This document shows, piece after piece, positions 1-11,269 of a stretch of DNA of 64,000 nt; positions within the stretch are counted from its first letter, which is position 1, and each line of letters starts with the position of its first letter. Origin of the DNA: Erythroxylum novogranatense (Eukaryota; Streptophyta; Magnoliopsida; Malpighiales; Erythroxylaceae); assembly GCA_029891385.1 (NCBI GenBank), contig JAIWQS010000137.1:186001-250000 (forward strand), written 5' to 3'. A program made the position numbers and the translations under genes. Below the pieces are notes generated by a model that did no database searches, was not told where the DNA came from, and saw only the letters and a program-made list of their open reading frames with translations.

Positions 1-1261
1 GGTGGAAGGAGCAGAAAGAAAAAAAAGAAAAAAAGAAGATACGGGGAGCTTAAAGGGGGGACTAACGTTACAAACCAAGAGAGGACTCTTCACACAAAAA
101 GCTAAAGGTCTCACGCTACATTGGAGGACGTCAATAGCTACTCACCAAATTTCCACTCAAGCTATTTTCATATTCTATTACACAAACACTTTCCACTAAG
201 CAATCGAAGGATCTGTTGGCAATAACTAATTGAAGCAGCTGATGGAGTTGGGCAAGAGGGGATGAAGACACGTTGAAGTTGGTGGCCAGAAGGGAGACGT
301 TGGCAGTTGTAGCAAGAGGCACTCACGTTACATGCCACTCAAATACTCTCCACCACACGAAGATAGCTGGGGACAAACCACAAGGAGACTTGACGCAGCT
401 GAAAAGGGCAACCACCAGACCTCCAACGCAAGTGCAGCTTGAGGAGACCACTCAATGATGAACCATTAGAGGGAGACCCAAAAACTCATTCATTTTTTAT
501 TCTATTATTTAATCTCTCCTAATGTTGTTTACTGAGCATAATTTTGTGGTATTCATCCTACCATGACTGAGTAGTTTCCTCAAAACTTCAAGGTTGGGCT
601 TAAGCTTTTAGCTAATTTTTGTGGACTGAATTTTGGTTATTTATGAGTGTGAATTTATAAGTTTGATTTTTCTGTTTTGATATTAATTTTGCTGGTATTG
701 TGTTTGGCCGACCATTACTAAGCACTAGTTGTTAATTTAAGAACCGATAGGTGAAAATTAATAACGGAACCCCAAAACAAGAAACTTATGAATTTCAGAT
801 TTAGACATAAATTGAATTTATGAGAGAAAATCAGGTGAGTAAAGAACATAATGGGTTATGCTTGATTGCTAGGCTATGATAGTAGACTAGGATTATTGCG
901 TAATACTCCTTTGATACCTTAAAAAAGGGTCTAAGAAACTCTAGGCTCAATCGTCTATCAACCAAAAAAATTTGCCTAATAAATTGATCCAGGTAAGGTC
1001 CATAGAAAGCGCTAAAAGTGGAACCACCCTTGAAACTTACCACATTCCATCCGAGTAACCCCTTGAAATATACACAATTTTCTTTTGCTTAAATTTTGTT
1101 ATTTTTTGCTAGTTAATTTTCTTAATTTAAATTCCCCATTTTCCACAATCGCTTAGTCCAATTAATTGAGTGATCCAAGCTTGGTACTTACACAATTACT
1201 CCCTGTGGGACGATATTATACTGTACTACTTGAGACCCGTGAACTTGCGGAAGACCATCAA
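1..1261 (+). repeat. Right part of an LTR, cut by the window edge
   Basis: The first 480 bases are purine-rich and carry no credible ORF. AT-rich DNA follows, then near 1200 a 'ccctgtgggacgatattat' stretch of the kind that closes many plant gypsy-type LTRs. The sequence ends in ACCATCA at 1261. The same order (purine-rich block, AT-rich block, 'ctgtgg...cgac' motif, CCATCA end) is seen in the solo LTR at 61226-63765, which supports both ends. The left end and any partner LTR lie outside the window. Confidence 0.5.
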
Positions 1262-1640
1262 CTATCCCTAGGTTTTCTTCTCTCTTTAAATGAAGTGGGC
1301 CCCCTCTAATGGTCTTTTGTTTTAATGGACAAAGTGGGGCCCAATTAAATGCCAAATAAGATTTCAATGGCGTCAACATAGCTTGACTTCGACAACAAAG
1401 AGGGCTGTGTTATTGAGGCCCAAATCCCAAGGTAATCAAGTCAAAATTTGCGGTAGTGATCTGCCACCAGGTTATCTTCAACATGGTTATGTTGAAATCC
1501 TCTTCAGTTCCAGATTAGCCAATTTTACTCCAAATTGCATTGCTTTGGTATTTCATCACCTAGAACATACAAAGACACGAATTACCACAGAAACACAAGC
1601 AAAATATCACAAAAGCCTACCAAAAGAACATAAAACACAG
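1262..1640. other. Stretch without recognisable gene
   Basis: Short open frames only. It lies between the end of a plus-strand LTR and the decayed end of a minus-strand gypsy gag, so it is probably further retroelement debris. I see no domain or repeat in it. Confidence 0.4.
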
Positions 1641-2586
1641 AATTAATATGACAAAATGCAAGTTATCATACATCTACAATGGTTTGAGTTTGGTCGTTCA
1701 ACCCGTTGTAGGATATTTCCATTTATACCCACTCTTAGTATCCGTGATGTGGACACTTTCTTAAAAGGTCTTTATACCTCTCCTAAGCCTCATGCAATGG
1801 TTCCAAGTCATCTTTGTCTAAACGATCGATCTCAACTCTTAACTTTGCAACTTTGCGTGTGGTAAATTTTAATCAAAACTCACAGGCCACCTCCCCGCCA
1901 AGTTCACATTCTATTAGCATAAATTGAATGAAACCAAATTTTTGCTCTGTCCTAAAGAGAAAATGGAAACAAAGTGAGCCTAATGTCATATTGCATTGCC
2001 CCTTCAGTCTTGATAGTGTCATATAATTCCTAAAAGCTTGCAAAATGGTCATTTGGATCCTCCATTGGTGCCCTCCAAACTAATTTGTTTGAACCAAATT
2101 AATGAGTCCAGGCGAAATATGAAAATTTTGAGCATGAATATTAGTTCTTTGGATATCATGATAATTGCCTACCACTACTTGCTGAAAATATTCCCTGATA
2201 GGACATTGGTGTAGTTGTTCCTATTCATTTTTATTGTCTCCTCTTTCATTTCCTCCATTCAAATTAGCTGCACCAAGTATAGCCTCCAACTAAGCTAATC
2301 TAATCTTTAAGCCATTTCATCTCTCTCTCTCTGAATTCTCTGAAGTTCTTCTGTTTGATTTTCCATTTTCTTTTATATTTAATTGACTTTACTATTCTTT
2401 ACGGTGCAGGTTAAAATGTCTTTCTTACCCTCATATGGTTCGAGGCATACAACCTCTTACATATAAGTTATGCAAGAAAACGAGAATGAAAAAAGAAGAA
2501 GAAACAAATAAATTACTTTAGGAATAAAAAGAAAACCAACGAGTAAATATCAAACTAGCTATGACAACAAAAATTCAAACATTAAT
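1641..2586 (-). pseudogene. Ty3/gypsy gag remnant with leader
   Basis: Read on the minus strand, 2330 down to 1641 gives pieces of a plant gypsy gag (Retrotrans_gag family), broken by stops and shifts. A segment around 2080-1930 has the pattern 'P..HF..F..L.DTIK..GA...IRL.LFPFSL.D.A..W'. A segment around 1830-1690 has 'LEPLHEA.ERYKDLLRKCPHHG' followed by 'ISYNGLN', a signature of Athila/Tat-type gag. 2330-2586 would be the untranslated leader after the primer-binding site. Gag packages the element's RNA into particles. No protease or polymerase follows, because the element is cut off near 1640. Confidence 0.65.
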
Positions 2587-2603
2587 CCTCAGCAATGGCG
2601 CCA
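2587..2603 (-). promoter_or_regulatory. Gypsy primer-binding site
   Basis: The minus strand reads TGGCGCCATTGCTGAGG. The TGGCGCC start and the flanking TTTTGGCGCC context are typical of plant gypsy elements, where this site primes minus-strand DNA synthesis. It lies a few bases from the LTR end at 2613, which fixes the element's orientation. Confidence 0.65.
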
Positions 2604-2612
2604 AAATTTGTT

Positions 2613-4012
2613 TGTTAACTACAAGTGTACGATTATCGAAGTGAGTAATAAATCGATAAGAACCGAGTCATGTCCATATGGATTATGAGAAAGTTCAAAT
2701 TTACGTTAGCTAACGGTGTTTGGAATCGGGTTAGGTGAAATTTTGGAAATTAAAAACAATGTAAAGAATTATTAAATACTCAAATGAATTTCTAAGCAAC
2801 TAACCATTTCAATGCAACCAAAACAACTATGAATGTGACATATCTATGCAATAACTAATTAAGAAGAGAGTGCAGCAATTGACTAATTAAAAGGATTAAC
2901 TTCAATGGGAATGAATTTCTCCAAGGGAATGATATTTTTGTCAACCTTAATATTGATTTAGCTATCCTCCACAAATGAAAATTCCTAACCTTGTATATTA
3001 ATTTTAAGAGTAATCCCCTTCTCCCAAAGGTGAATTAATTTATCCACTCTAGACATCACTTAGTAATCTCTTACTTAAGTTCTTCCTAGAGTTTCTTAAG
3101 TTCCAAACCCAACCTTCTACTTTCACCTCCTAAGTTTCTTGGGTCTCCCAACTCATAAGAAAATCCTAGTCGAAATTTCCTTCAATCTTCTAGCAAAACC
3201 CCTTTTTTCAAAGGTGAATTTATATCAAGTAAACTTCCAATGATCCAAAGGAAGAACAAATAAATCCAAGGAAAATCAACAAGTATATGAATATTCAATC
3301 ATGGATTCCAACAAAATTCAATGTTAAAGCATTACTAAAATATCAGATCCCTAAGAGAAATTTAGGTTCTAGCCACAAATCATCATACCAAGCAATCCAA
3401 AAGCATAAACCCTAGACAAACTCATGAAAGAATCAAATAGAAATGAAAAAAAAATGACTCCAAACTACTGCAGAATTTCTACAATAAAATTATGGTTTGG
3501 AGGAGGAATCCTCAAAGCTTTGTGTTAGTTCCCATACGAACAGTGTGCTCTCCCCTCTCCTTTGCTTGACTGCATTCTTTTTTAGTGGAAATTGTGTCCT
3601 ATGTACCAAGTGAGGAGTTGTTTCCTTCTTTTTTAATTATTCAAAACGCTAGGTCCTCTCCTTTGTATGTTGCATTTCACATATGCATAGTCTTTAATTT
3701 GCTGTTGGTGTATCGCGTTTGGTGCATGTGGTGCTGTCATTTTTTTCTTTTAACTAATTCCCATCTGTCTTGTTGCTGTCTTGTTTTTCTTCATATGTTT
3801 TCATTTTCTCCCATCTTCTCCTAGTTGCTTATCCATACATTGAAGCATTGACCATTCTTCCATATTGCTATCGTTTTGCTCTATTTTTCCAAAAAGCTCC
3901 TAACACTTAAACATAATATAAAAATAACAATTTAGCAAAATATCTGTCCTAAAATACTACACAATTCACCTACATTAATGTATCAAATAAAAACCTACCA
4001 ATATCTCTATCA
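2613..4012 (-). repeat. 5' LTR of the minus-strand gypsy fragment
   Basis: The inner end is TGTTAAC on the plus strand, next to the primer-binding site. The outer end is placed at 4012 (...CTATCA), where LINE-derived sequence resumes, giving about 1.4 kb. It is AT-rich and has no coding potential; the open frame at 3585-3824 is fortuitous. The outer boundary is inferred from TG...CA ends only, as no duplicated target site can be checked. Confidence 0.5.
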
Positions 4013-4029
4013 TCTGAGTTTTGGCACCT

Positions 4030-5005
4030 TCCAATTTATCTCTATTTTGCTAATGCTAGGATTGTAGCTCTAATCCAATTTACAATGTTATTAGCTAGCT
4101 GATATTTTGTTACCTCCATATGATAATATATTTGACTATTTCTCTCCATCCATATCATGTCTATGGAAGTAACAAAAACCACTTTATATAACAAAGCAGC
4201 CATTTTACTCATAGAGGAGTAGTTATAAACATGTTTAAGGTAAGCTCCCATTTGTATGTCAGGTTAGTTATTTCCAAGATATGTTGAAGTCTACTCCAAA
4301 TGGGTTTGGAATAAGCACAGTCAAAAAATAAATGATTCTGATCCTCATCAGCATTATGACATAGCACACACATTGTATCCATTGGTCGAAACCACTGACA
4401 CTTAGTTCGCAAATAGTTTTTGATAGTTAGTCAAGTAATAAACGCTACCTTAGGATTTAGAGACTTAGACTAGATGAGTTTAGACTATGGTACCTCCATT
4501 CTAATAGCTTTAAAAATTTGATGACAAGTGTGATTAGTGAAATTGCCTTGGGAATTTAGGCTCTAATAAATGTTATCCTCTAAACCCTTATCTCTTAGTG
4601 ATGGAAGATATTCACATAACCTAGCGAAACCACGTAAGTTCTCATACCATTCACCATCTTGAATGAGGATAGACACTGGTGCCTCAATTAGTATATGGTT
4701 CCTCAATTACACAAAAGCTTGAGTTCTAATTAAAAGACTGGCTTCGAGCCAATTATCAAACTAGAAAATGATATTGCTTCCTCCATTCACCCTATGTTTA
4801 TTATGTAGGTAGAGTGCCTATCTAAGCTTCAAAAAATGCTTGAAAATTTTTGAGAAATGAGAAGAACATTATAGTTGCTAGAAACTACTAAACTGCTATC
4901 CTTGAGGTAAAATTTATGAATCTATTTAGACCACATCGCTTGTTTATCATAAAACAGTTACTAAATTTGCTTACTCAATAAGACTTTCCACATGGACTTT
5001 TGAAC
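4030..5005 (-). pseudogene. LINE (non-LTR) ORF2 C-terminal fragment
   Basis: On the minus strand from about 4990 to 4040 the three frames together give the end of a plant L1-type reverse transcriptase. A 'AMWSKWIHKFYL' type segment comes first. A zinc-finger-like zf-RVT region follows, with 'MRTKCQWF' and C..C.....N..H.FF.C in the frame 4412-4209. The tail is at 4251-4042. Several stops and frameshifts make it non-functional. The 3' end abuts the gypsy LTR at 4012, and the 5' end abuts the duplicated NLR downstream sequence at 5006. The same domain appears at 63771-64000 in a different LINE. Confidence 0.75.
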
Positions 5006-5059
5006 AGTAAAGGAATTTGATTTTGATTCTCTTTTACTCAGATTTATAGCTAAAAACTA
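5006..5059. repeat. Left half of a copy of the NLR downstream sequence
   Basis: This segment closely matches 40005-40055, downstream of the NLR gene. The match is interrupted by the copia element at 5060-14925 and resumes at 14926. It ends with the target-site copy AACTA at 5055-5059. Confidence 0.8.
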
Positions 5060-5139
5060 TGTTAAATCAAACCAAACTTCACGTATTAAATAATTTTGAT
5101 AATAAACAAAGAGAAATATACAAATGAAAAGTAGATGGA

Positions 5140-5545
5140 TGCATAAAAAGAAAAAGCAGAAGGAAGAAAAAGCAGACGGAAGAAAAACAGAAGGAAGGAA
5201 AAGCAAACGGAAGAATAACAGACGGAAGAAAAAGCAGAAGGAAGAAAAAGCAGAAGGAAGAATAATGTACTAAGAAAAGCAGAAGGAAGAAAAGCATAAG
5301 GAAAAGCAGACGGAACAAAAATCGGCGGAAGCTTTACTAAGAGAAAAGCGTAGCGGTACAAAAATCGAGACTAAGCTTTTAATAAGAGAAAAGCATTTAT
5401 ACAAAAATCAGATTTAAGCTTTATTTAAGAGAAAAGCATTTATACAAAAATCGAGCGGAAGCTTCACGAAGAGAAAAGCAGACGATACAAAAATCAGATG
5501 TAAGCTTTACGAAGAGAAAAGCAGACGATACAAGAATCAGACAGA
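5140..5545. repeat. Short tandem repeats inside the 5' LTR
   Basis: The first part is a 15-17-bp unit of the type 'agcagaaggaagaaaa' with A/C variation. From about 5310 it turns into a roughly 43-bp unit containing 'aagctttacgaagagaaaag' and 'caaaaatcag'. The same array occurs in the right LTR. The minus-strand open frames over it are Phe/Leu/Ser low-complexity shadows. Confidence 0.85.
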
Positions 5546-5646
5546 AGAAAGAAACATCAGTTTAAGACAGTTACGGAGTTAAACTGAATAACCGTTTCTT
5601 TAAAGATTCAAGAAGCAGATATTCAAGAAACAGTTGAAGACCTGAT

Positions 5647-5654
5647 TATAAATA
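5647..5654 (+). promoter_or_regulatory. TATA box of the copia 5' LTR
   Basis: TATAAATA in the middle of the LTR, conserved at 14383-14390 in the other LTR. Its position fits the U3/R promoter of the element. Confidence 0.55.
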
Positions 5655-6194
5655 AGAGTCGAGATTGAAGTAAAAACGACTTTTGAGAAAAGTGAATGAA
5701 ACTCGAGTATTCAAACATCTCGACTATCTCGAGAAAATTGTGAACTATTTTTCGAGTGTACATTATTAAGAGCAACTCTTTTGTAAAAGCTCTTTATTAG
5801 TTTTCATTTTGAAAAGTGTTAAGGTGTAGCTCAAGAGGCTAAGAGTAAAAGAATACTTGTTGTTAAGAGACCAAGAGGCTCGGTCAAAGAATACTTGTAA
5901 ACAGTTAGGAGATAGTTAAATCTCATAAGGATATCGAGGATCGGGCGTAGCCCACGGTTTAGGGTGAACGGGATAAATTGTCGTTTTTCTCTCTAACTCT
6001 TACTTTACTTAAATCGTAGTTCTCATTATTATCAAAGGTTTTCAAACTAGTCAAGAATTGATTTAAGATAAGTTTTACAAAGAACAAGCAATTGTTATTG
6101 AAGGGATTAACGAAAAGTTTATCACAATTCAACCCCCCTTCTTGTGTATCTTGATCATATTGTTACTCAATATATTAACGTGTGATTTACTTCA

Positions 6195-6210
6195 ATTGGT
6201 ATCGAGCAAG
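6195..6210 (+). promoter_or_regulatory. Primer-binding site (initiator Met tRNA)
   Basis: The sequence directly after the left LTR reads ATTGGTATCGAGCAAG. The usual copia site is TGGTATCAGAGC, complementary to the 3' end of initiator methionine tRNA. One base appears lost here. Confidence 0.75.
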
Positions 6211-6249
6211 GTGTTCAAGAATCACTTTAATAAAGTGTGAACTAAAGAA

Positions 6250-7300
6250 AATGGTGGAATCACACACGATATTGTCGAAGGAGCCTCGGTCACGGACCTC
6301 CCAAGATTCAATGGTGAAGACTACCACTATTGGAAGGATCGGATGAGATTGTTTATCGAGTCTACTCACATTGACCTTTGGGACATCATCAAGAATGGAC
6401 CATACACACTGAAGATGATGATAAAATCCAATTCCATGAGAAAGATGGAACGGTGAGCGAGAAAGCAAGATTTCAACTAAACTCAAAGCGAAATTTTTCT
6501 TGAGTTGTGCATTGAGCGAAGCGAGTATGACAAAGTTCATGGATGTGATCTTGCCAAAGAAATGTGGGATACATTATCAATTGCACATGAAGGAACAAAT
6601 CAAGTCAAGGAGTCCAAGATAAGTATTTTGGTGCATCGAGACGAGTTATTCAAGATGAAAGAAGAAGAGACCATTGATCAAATGTTTGGAAGATTCCAAA
6701 CAATTGTTAATGGACTAAAAGCTCTTGGAAGAGCATATATAATAGTCAAGACCATGTTCGAAAGATTTTGAGGAGTCGCCCAAAAGATGGAGACCCAAAG
6801 TAGCTCATTGTGACAAGAAGCCAAAGACTTAAGCGTCATCAAGCTTGATGAATTGCTTGGATCGTTGAAGATACGAAGTAGAGCTTGATGCGGAAGATAA
6901 GCCCAAGAAAGAGAAGTCCATAGCACTCAAAGCAAGTCAAAAGAATCACAAAATCCGAAGAAGAAAACAAAGAGGAATACATCAAAGGCTTTAAAGATTG
7001 AAGAAGCAAAGGATGATGATTCCGATGAAGTCGAATCTGAATCAAGTGATGAAGGCGATGAGCTATCTTTCATTTCAAGAAAGATAAGAAGAATGTGGAA
7101 AAAGAAGTCCAAAGGAAATTCAACATTTAGAAGGAACAATGGCAAAGGCGATGAAAAAGTCGATAAAGCATCCGTTACATGTTATGAATGCAAGAAGCGG
7201 GATATTACAAGTCCGAGTGTCCAATGTTGAAAAGACAACCCAAAAGGAGTAGGGATAACAAGAAAAGCATGATGGCGTGGGAAGATCTGGACTCATCGAA
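6250..7300 (+). pseudogene. copia gag remnant
   Basis: From about 6290 the frames give 'PPRFNGEDYHYWKDRM', the start of a copia gag (DUF4219/UBN2 families). The open frame 6505-6771 continues with 'AKEMWDTLSIAHEGT' and 'FGRFQTIVNGLKALG'. A charged stretch follows, then a CCHC zinc knuckle beginning 'CYECKK' near 7180, broken by a frameshift in the middle. Gag forms the particle and binds RNA through the knuckle. At least four frame changes are visible, so no full-length product is possible. Confidence 0.8.
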
Positions 7301-7889
7301 TCGGATACAAGTTCGTAAGCGTCGAACATGCTAACATATGTCGGTAGGTGAAGAAGAAAGTGATGAGGAGGTAACTTCTAGCTATAATGATATACAAGAT
7401 GCATACTCGTAATTGTTAGAGGATTCTCATGCTATTACGAAACAAGATAAGTCATTGAAGAAGAAATATAGAAAACCTCAAACATACTCATGAGATAGAG
7501 AGTGAGAATATAAGTTTGAGAAAGCAAGTTGAGGAATTGAATAACAACAAAGTTGTAGATAGATCCGAAGAGATTAATCAATTGAAAGCGAGAATTAATA
7601 ATCTCTCAATTGATCTAGCTAAATTCTGAGATAGTACAAAAAAGATGAATGAAATGATAGGAAAATCTGATATCCGGGGATAAAAACTGGATTAGGGTTT
7701 ACTAAAAATAAGCCCTGTAATTACGTAAAATCAATTGCTCAAAAGATAAGAAAAATATCAATCAGGTTTCGTAAAGGTCATCAATGTTTTCATTCTACAC
7801 CTTATTATCATTCATTACATCATACTAACCCTAAAGGACCCAAGAGAATCTGGGTACCTAAAATAAGATAATATCTCTACGAAATCCTT

Positions 7890-8280
7890 CTTTGGAAGAA
7901 CCAGCAAGCACCATTGGTATTTGGACGATGGATGCTCGCGTCACATGACAGAAACAAGTCTATGTTCCTAGATCTTGAGACAAGAAAGGAGGATCAAGTA
8001 ACTTTTGGAGACAACCAAGAGGGAAAGATAATCGGGTTTGGTAAGATTGGTAAGAATTCTCATGCATGCATTAACAACGTATTACTAGTTGATGGTTTAA
8101 AGCATAACTTGATAAGTATTAGTCAATTATGTGATTACGGTTTTGAAGTTACTTTCAATCAAAATTTTGTGAAGTCGAAACAAAGATGGTTCCATCTTCT
8201 TTTCACCAAAAGATGAAACAATCTTTACAAAATTGATTTAGACGATTTTCAGTCTCAAAATATTTCATGTTTTTTATCTG
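7890..8280 (+). pseudogene. copia protease remnant
   Basis: The active-site segment reads 'WYLDDGCSRHMT' at about 7909. In this family the catalytic aspartate is normally followed by Ser-Gly (DSG). Here the serine is Asp, a likely inactivating change. The open frame 7914-8216 carries on through 'NNVLLVDGLKHNLISISQLCD', the usual end of the domain. The enzyme would cleave the element's polyprotein. Confidence 0.8.
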
Positions 8281-9230
8281 CTGAAGATGAAAGACTGATC
8301 TCGCATAAAAAACTAGGTCATGTCAGTTTTAAACATATTTCAAAACTTTTGAAACATGATTTGGTAAAAGGTTTGCCACAAATTCGCTTTTGACAAAGAT
8401 TTCTTTTGTGAAAGTTGTCGAAAGGGAAACAAGTTAAAACCTCTTTCTCTCAAAACATTTCAAACGTCATCTAGACCACTTGAGTTGTTACATATGGACT
8501 TATTTGGTCCAACAAGAACAATAAGTCTTGGTGGAAAGAAGTATGGACTTGTGATTGTTGATGATTTTACAAGGTTTTGTTGGATACTTTTCTATCACAT
8601 AAAGATGAGTCTTTCGGTGCTTTAGAAACCTTTCCATGAGGTTACAAAATAAAAAGGAATGTCTATAGCCAAGATAAGGAGTGATCATGGTGGAGAATTC
8701 AAAATGAGAAGTTTAGAGTATTCTCGAAGAAAATGGAATTTTCATAACTTCTCGCCCCAAGGACTCCATGACGAGAATGGAGTTGTTGAGAGGAGGAATA
8801 GGACGATTCAAGAGATGGCAAGAACAATCTTTGTCGAGATGAATCTTCCTAAATACTACAAGCGTAAGAAGTCAATACAAAGATGCTACATTCGAATAGA
8901 GTGTTCTTGCGACCAATCTTGTCAAGAAAACTCCCTATAAGTTGTGGAATGGAAGGAGACCAAACATTTCTTATTTCCATCCTTTCTACCGCAAGTGCAC
9001 TAGTCCGAACACAAAGGAAGCTCTGGACAAATTTGATGCAAAGACATTTTCAGAATTTTCTAGGCTATTCTCTCACTTCAAAGGCATTTAGAGTCTTCAA
9101 CCTCACCTCAAAGATGTTGAAGAAACTATTCATGTTAAGTTCGATGATAGCTCTCAACCCAATAAGGAAGAGGAATCGGAAGATGATCTTTGTTATAATC
9201 GCCTTTGACGCAAGGTAAGGAAGTATCTTC
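8281..9230 (+). pseudogene. copia integrase remnant
   Basis: The zinc-binding part starts near 8300 with 'KKLGHVSFKHISKL'. The catalytic core follows with 'ELLHMDLFGPTR' near 8480, 'VIVDDFTRF' near 8545, and 'IRSDHGGEF' in the open frame 8659-8940. The glutamate region there reads 'ENGVVERRNRTIQEMAR'. Integrase joins element DNA to the chromosome. Frameshifts at about 8390, 8600 and 8920 and a stop split the domain. Confidence 0.82.
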
Positions 9231-9399
9231 ATCGAAACACCTCATGATGAAAAGACAGACATTTCTAAGAATTTTGAGTTAAAGAAAGATTGGAGATACA
9301 AAAGCTTTCATCCTAAAGAGTCAATTATTGGAGAAACCTCGAAGGTGTAAGAACAAGGTCCAAGTTCGGAAGAGAAGCCAACATGGCATTTATATCGAA

Positions 9400-10300
9400 G
9401 TAGAACCTAAGAAGATTGATGAAGCTCTAAAAGATGAAGCATGGATATTAGCTATGCAAGAGGAGTTGAATCAATTGGTAGGAATAAAGTCCGGTCCTTA
9501 GTTCCTAAACCCGAAAAGAAATCCATTATTGGTACTAGATGGATATTCAAGAATAAGCTAGACTTAATCGGGAAAAGTAAGTCGCAATAAGGCAAGATTA
9601 GTAGCACAAGGCTATAATCAGCAGGAAGGAATAGACTACAATGAGACATATGCTCCAAGAGCAAGACTTGAAGCAATAAGGATACCGCTTGCATATCTTT
9701 GTTTTCCATGACATAAAGCTTTTAGGATGGATGTAAAAAGTGCATTTCGAACGATTTTATAGATGAAGAAGTCTATGTCAAGCAACCTCCTGGATTTGAG
9801 GATATAAAGTATCCAGATCATGTCTCTGAGACTTCATAAAGCCTTATATGGATCAAACAGCCCCTAGAGCATGGTATGATCGTCGAGCTCATTTCTTATA
9901 GGAAATAGATTTACTAGAGGTAAAGTAGACAAAACTCTTTTAGGAAGAACTTGAATAATGATTTTATTATTGTGCAAATCTATGTTGATGATATTATTTT
10001 GGAGCAACCTCAAAAGGTTATGCATGAGCTTTGAAAATATGATGAAAATGAATTTGAGATGAGCATGATGGGTGAGTTAAAATTCTTTCTTGGATTGCAA
10101 GTAAAGCAAACTAAGGATAAGATTTTTATCCATCAACAAAAATATGTCAAAGAATTGTTGTCTAAGTTTGATATATGCGATGTTAAAAGTATGTCTACAC
10201 CGATGCATCCTTCAAACTTGTTGTCAAAAGACGAAAGTGGTAAGAAGGTGGATCAAACCCTATTTAGAGGATGATTGGTTCTTTGCTTTATCTTCTGACA
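9400..10300 (+). pseudogene. copia reverse transcriptase remnant
   Basis: Starts with 'EALKDEAWILAMQEELNQL' near 9420, then '[17 protein letters not shown]' near 9590. The catalytic 'YVDD' lies near 9982. The open frame 10059-10274 gives the thumb-side 'GELKFFLGLQVKQ' and 'QQKYVKELLSKF'. The domain copies element RNA into DNA. Stops and shifts between 9500 and 9960 destroy the fingers/palm reading frame although the YVDD itself is intact. Confidence 0.85.
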
Positions 10301-10930
10301 AGTAGACCGACATTCTATTAGGTGTATGCTTGTGTGCAAGGTTTCAGCCGATCTAGAGAATCTCATTACATTCTTTGTAAACGAATTTTGAGATATCTCG
10401 CAGGTACTACTGATCTTTGCTTAATGTATGAGAAAGGTAAAGATTTCAGGTTGAATGGATATTGCGATGCGGACTATGCCGGTGATAGGATCGAAAGGAA
10501 GAGCACGAGTGGTGGTTGTCACTTCCTTGGACCAAACCTGGTGTCATGGTCAAGCAAGAGACAAAGCTCGATTGCATTATCAACTACCGAAGCTGAATAC
10601 ATGTCTGTCGCAAGTTGTTGTTCACAATTGTTGTGGATCAAGTATCAATTGGAGGACTACTCAATACAAGAGGAAGAGATTCCAATATACTGCGACAACA
10701 CTAGCGCCATCAGCTTGTCAAAGAATCCAATTCAACATTCAAGGGTGAAGCATAGAAGTCGACATCATTTCTTGAGAGATTACGTTCAAGAAAGTCGTCG
10801 ATCTACAATTGTGGAAACGAAATATCGGTGGGCGGATATCTTCACAAAACCACTAAGTGAAGATCGCTTAAAGAAATCGACGCAACCTCAATATGGTGAT
10901 GTTAGCAGACCATTCATACGGTTTTCGTAA
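10301..10930 (+). pseudogene. copia RNase H domain
   Basis: The open frame 10322-10930 encodes about 200 residues. It contains 'HYILCKRILRYLAGTTDL', 'GYCDADYAGD', 'STSGGCHFLG', 'SWSSKRQSSIALSTTEAEY' and 'YCDNTSAISLSKNP'. These are the acidic and conserved positions of copia RNase H, which removes RNA from the RNA-DNA hybrid. It is the best preserved part of this element. The junction to the reverse transcriptase is frameshifted near 10270. Confidence 0.85.
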
Positions 10931-11269
10931 AGAAGAAAGCAGATGACGGAGGAGTTAACGGACCTTTCATCTATTTTTTTATAAAGACAAGACAGATAGA
11001 TGGCGAGTTAATGATTGATCATCCGATTTTCAAAAAGAAAAGACAATGAAACGGTGGAGTTAAGCGGCGTTGACGGTTTCGCATTTAAAACTTCTTTCAC
11101 AAGGAAAAGTTTTAGAGGAAAAGGTCGTCGAGATCATCGAGAAGTACAATCGTTCTAGAATTTGCAATAAAATCCCTAAATCGACTTTTGGGATTCCTAC
11201 CAAATTCGAAATTGCTAGTTCTCTGAAATCTCTCTGAAAATTCTTCAAGCAAGTTCCTATTCAACGAAT

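Larger units (their letters stand above)
5060..6194 (+). repeat. 5' LTR of the SIRE-like copia
   Basis: It begins TGTTAAATC and ends GATTTACTTCA, 1135 bp. It contains an internal array of short repeats (5140-5545) and a TATAAATA box. It differs from the right LTR by many substitutions and short indels, so the insertion is old or the sequence is unreliable here. Confidence 0.9.

Noticed and set aside
3585..3824. 79-codon hydrophobic plus-strand frame
   Set aside because: It lies inside the gypsy LTR and is T-rich by composition only.
5079..5361. Phe/Leu/Ser-rich minus-strand open frames, also at 13789-14022
   Set aside because: They are the reverse reading of the purine-rich repeat array in the copia LTRs.
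5310..5545. CRISPR-like regular array
   Set aside because: The units are contiguous diverged repeats without unique spacers, inside a plant LTR.
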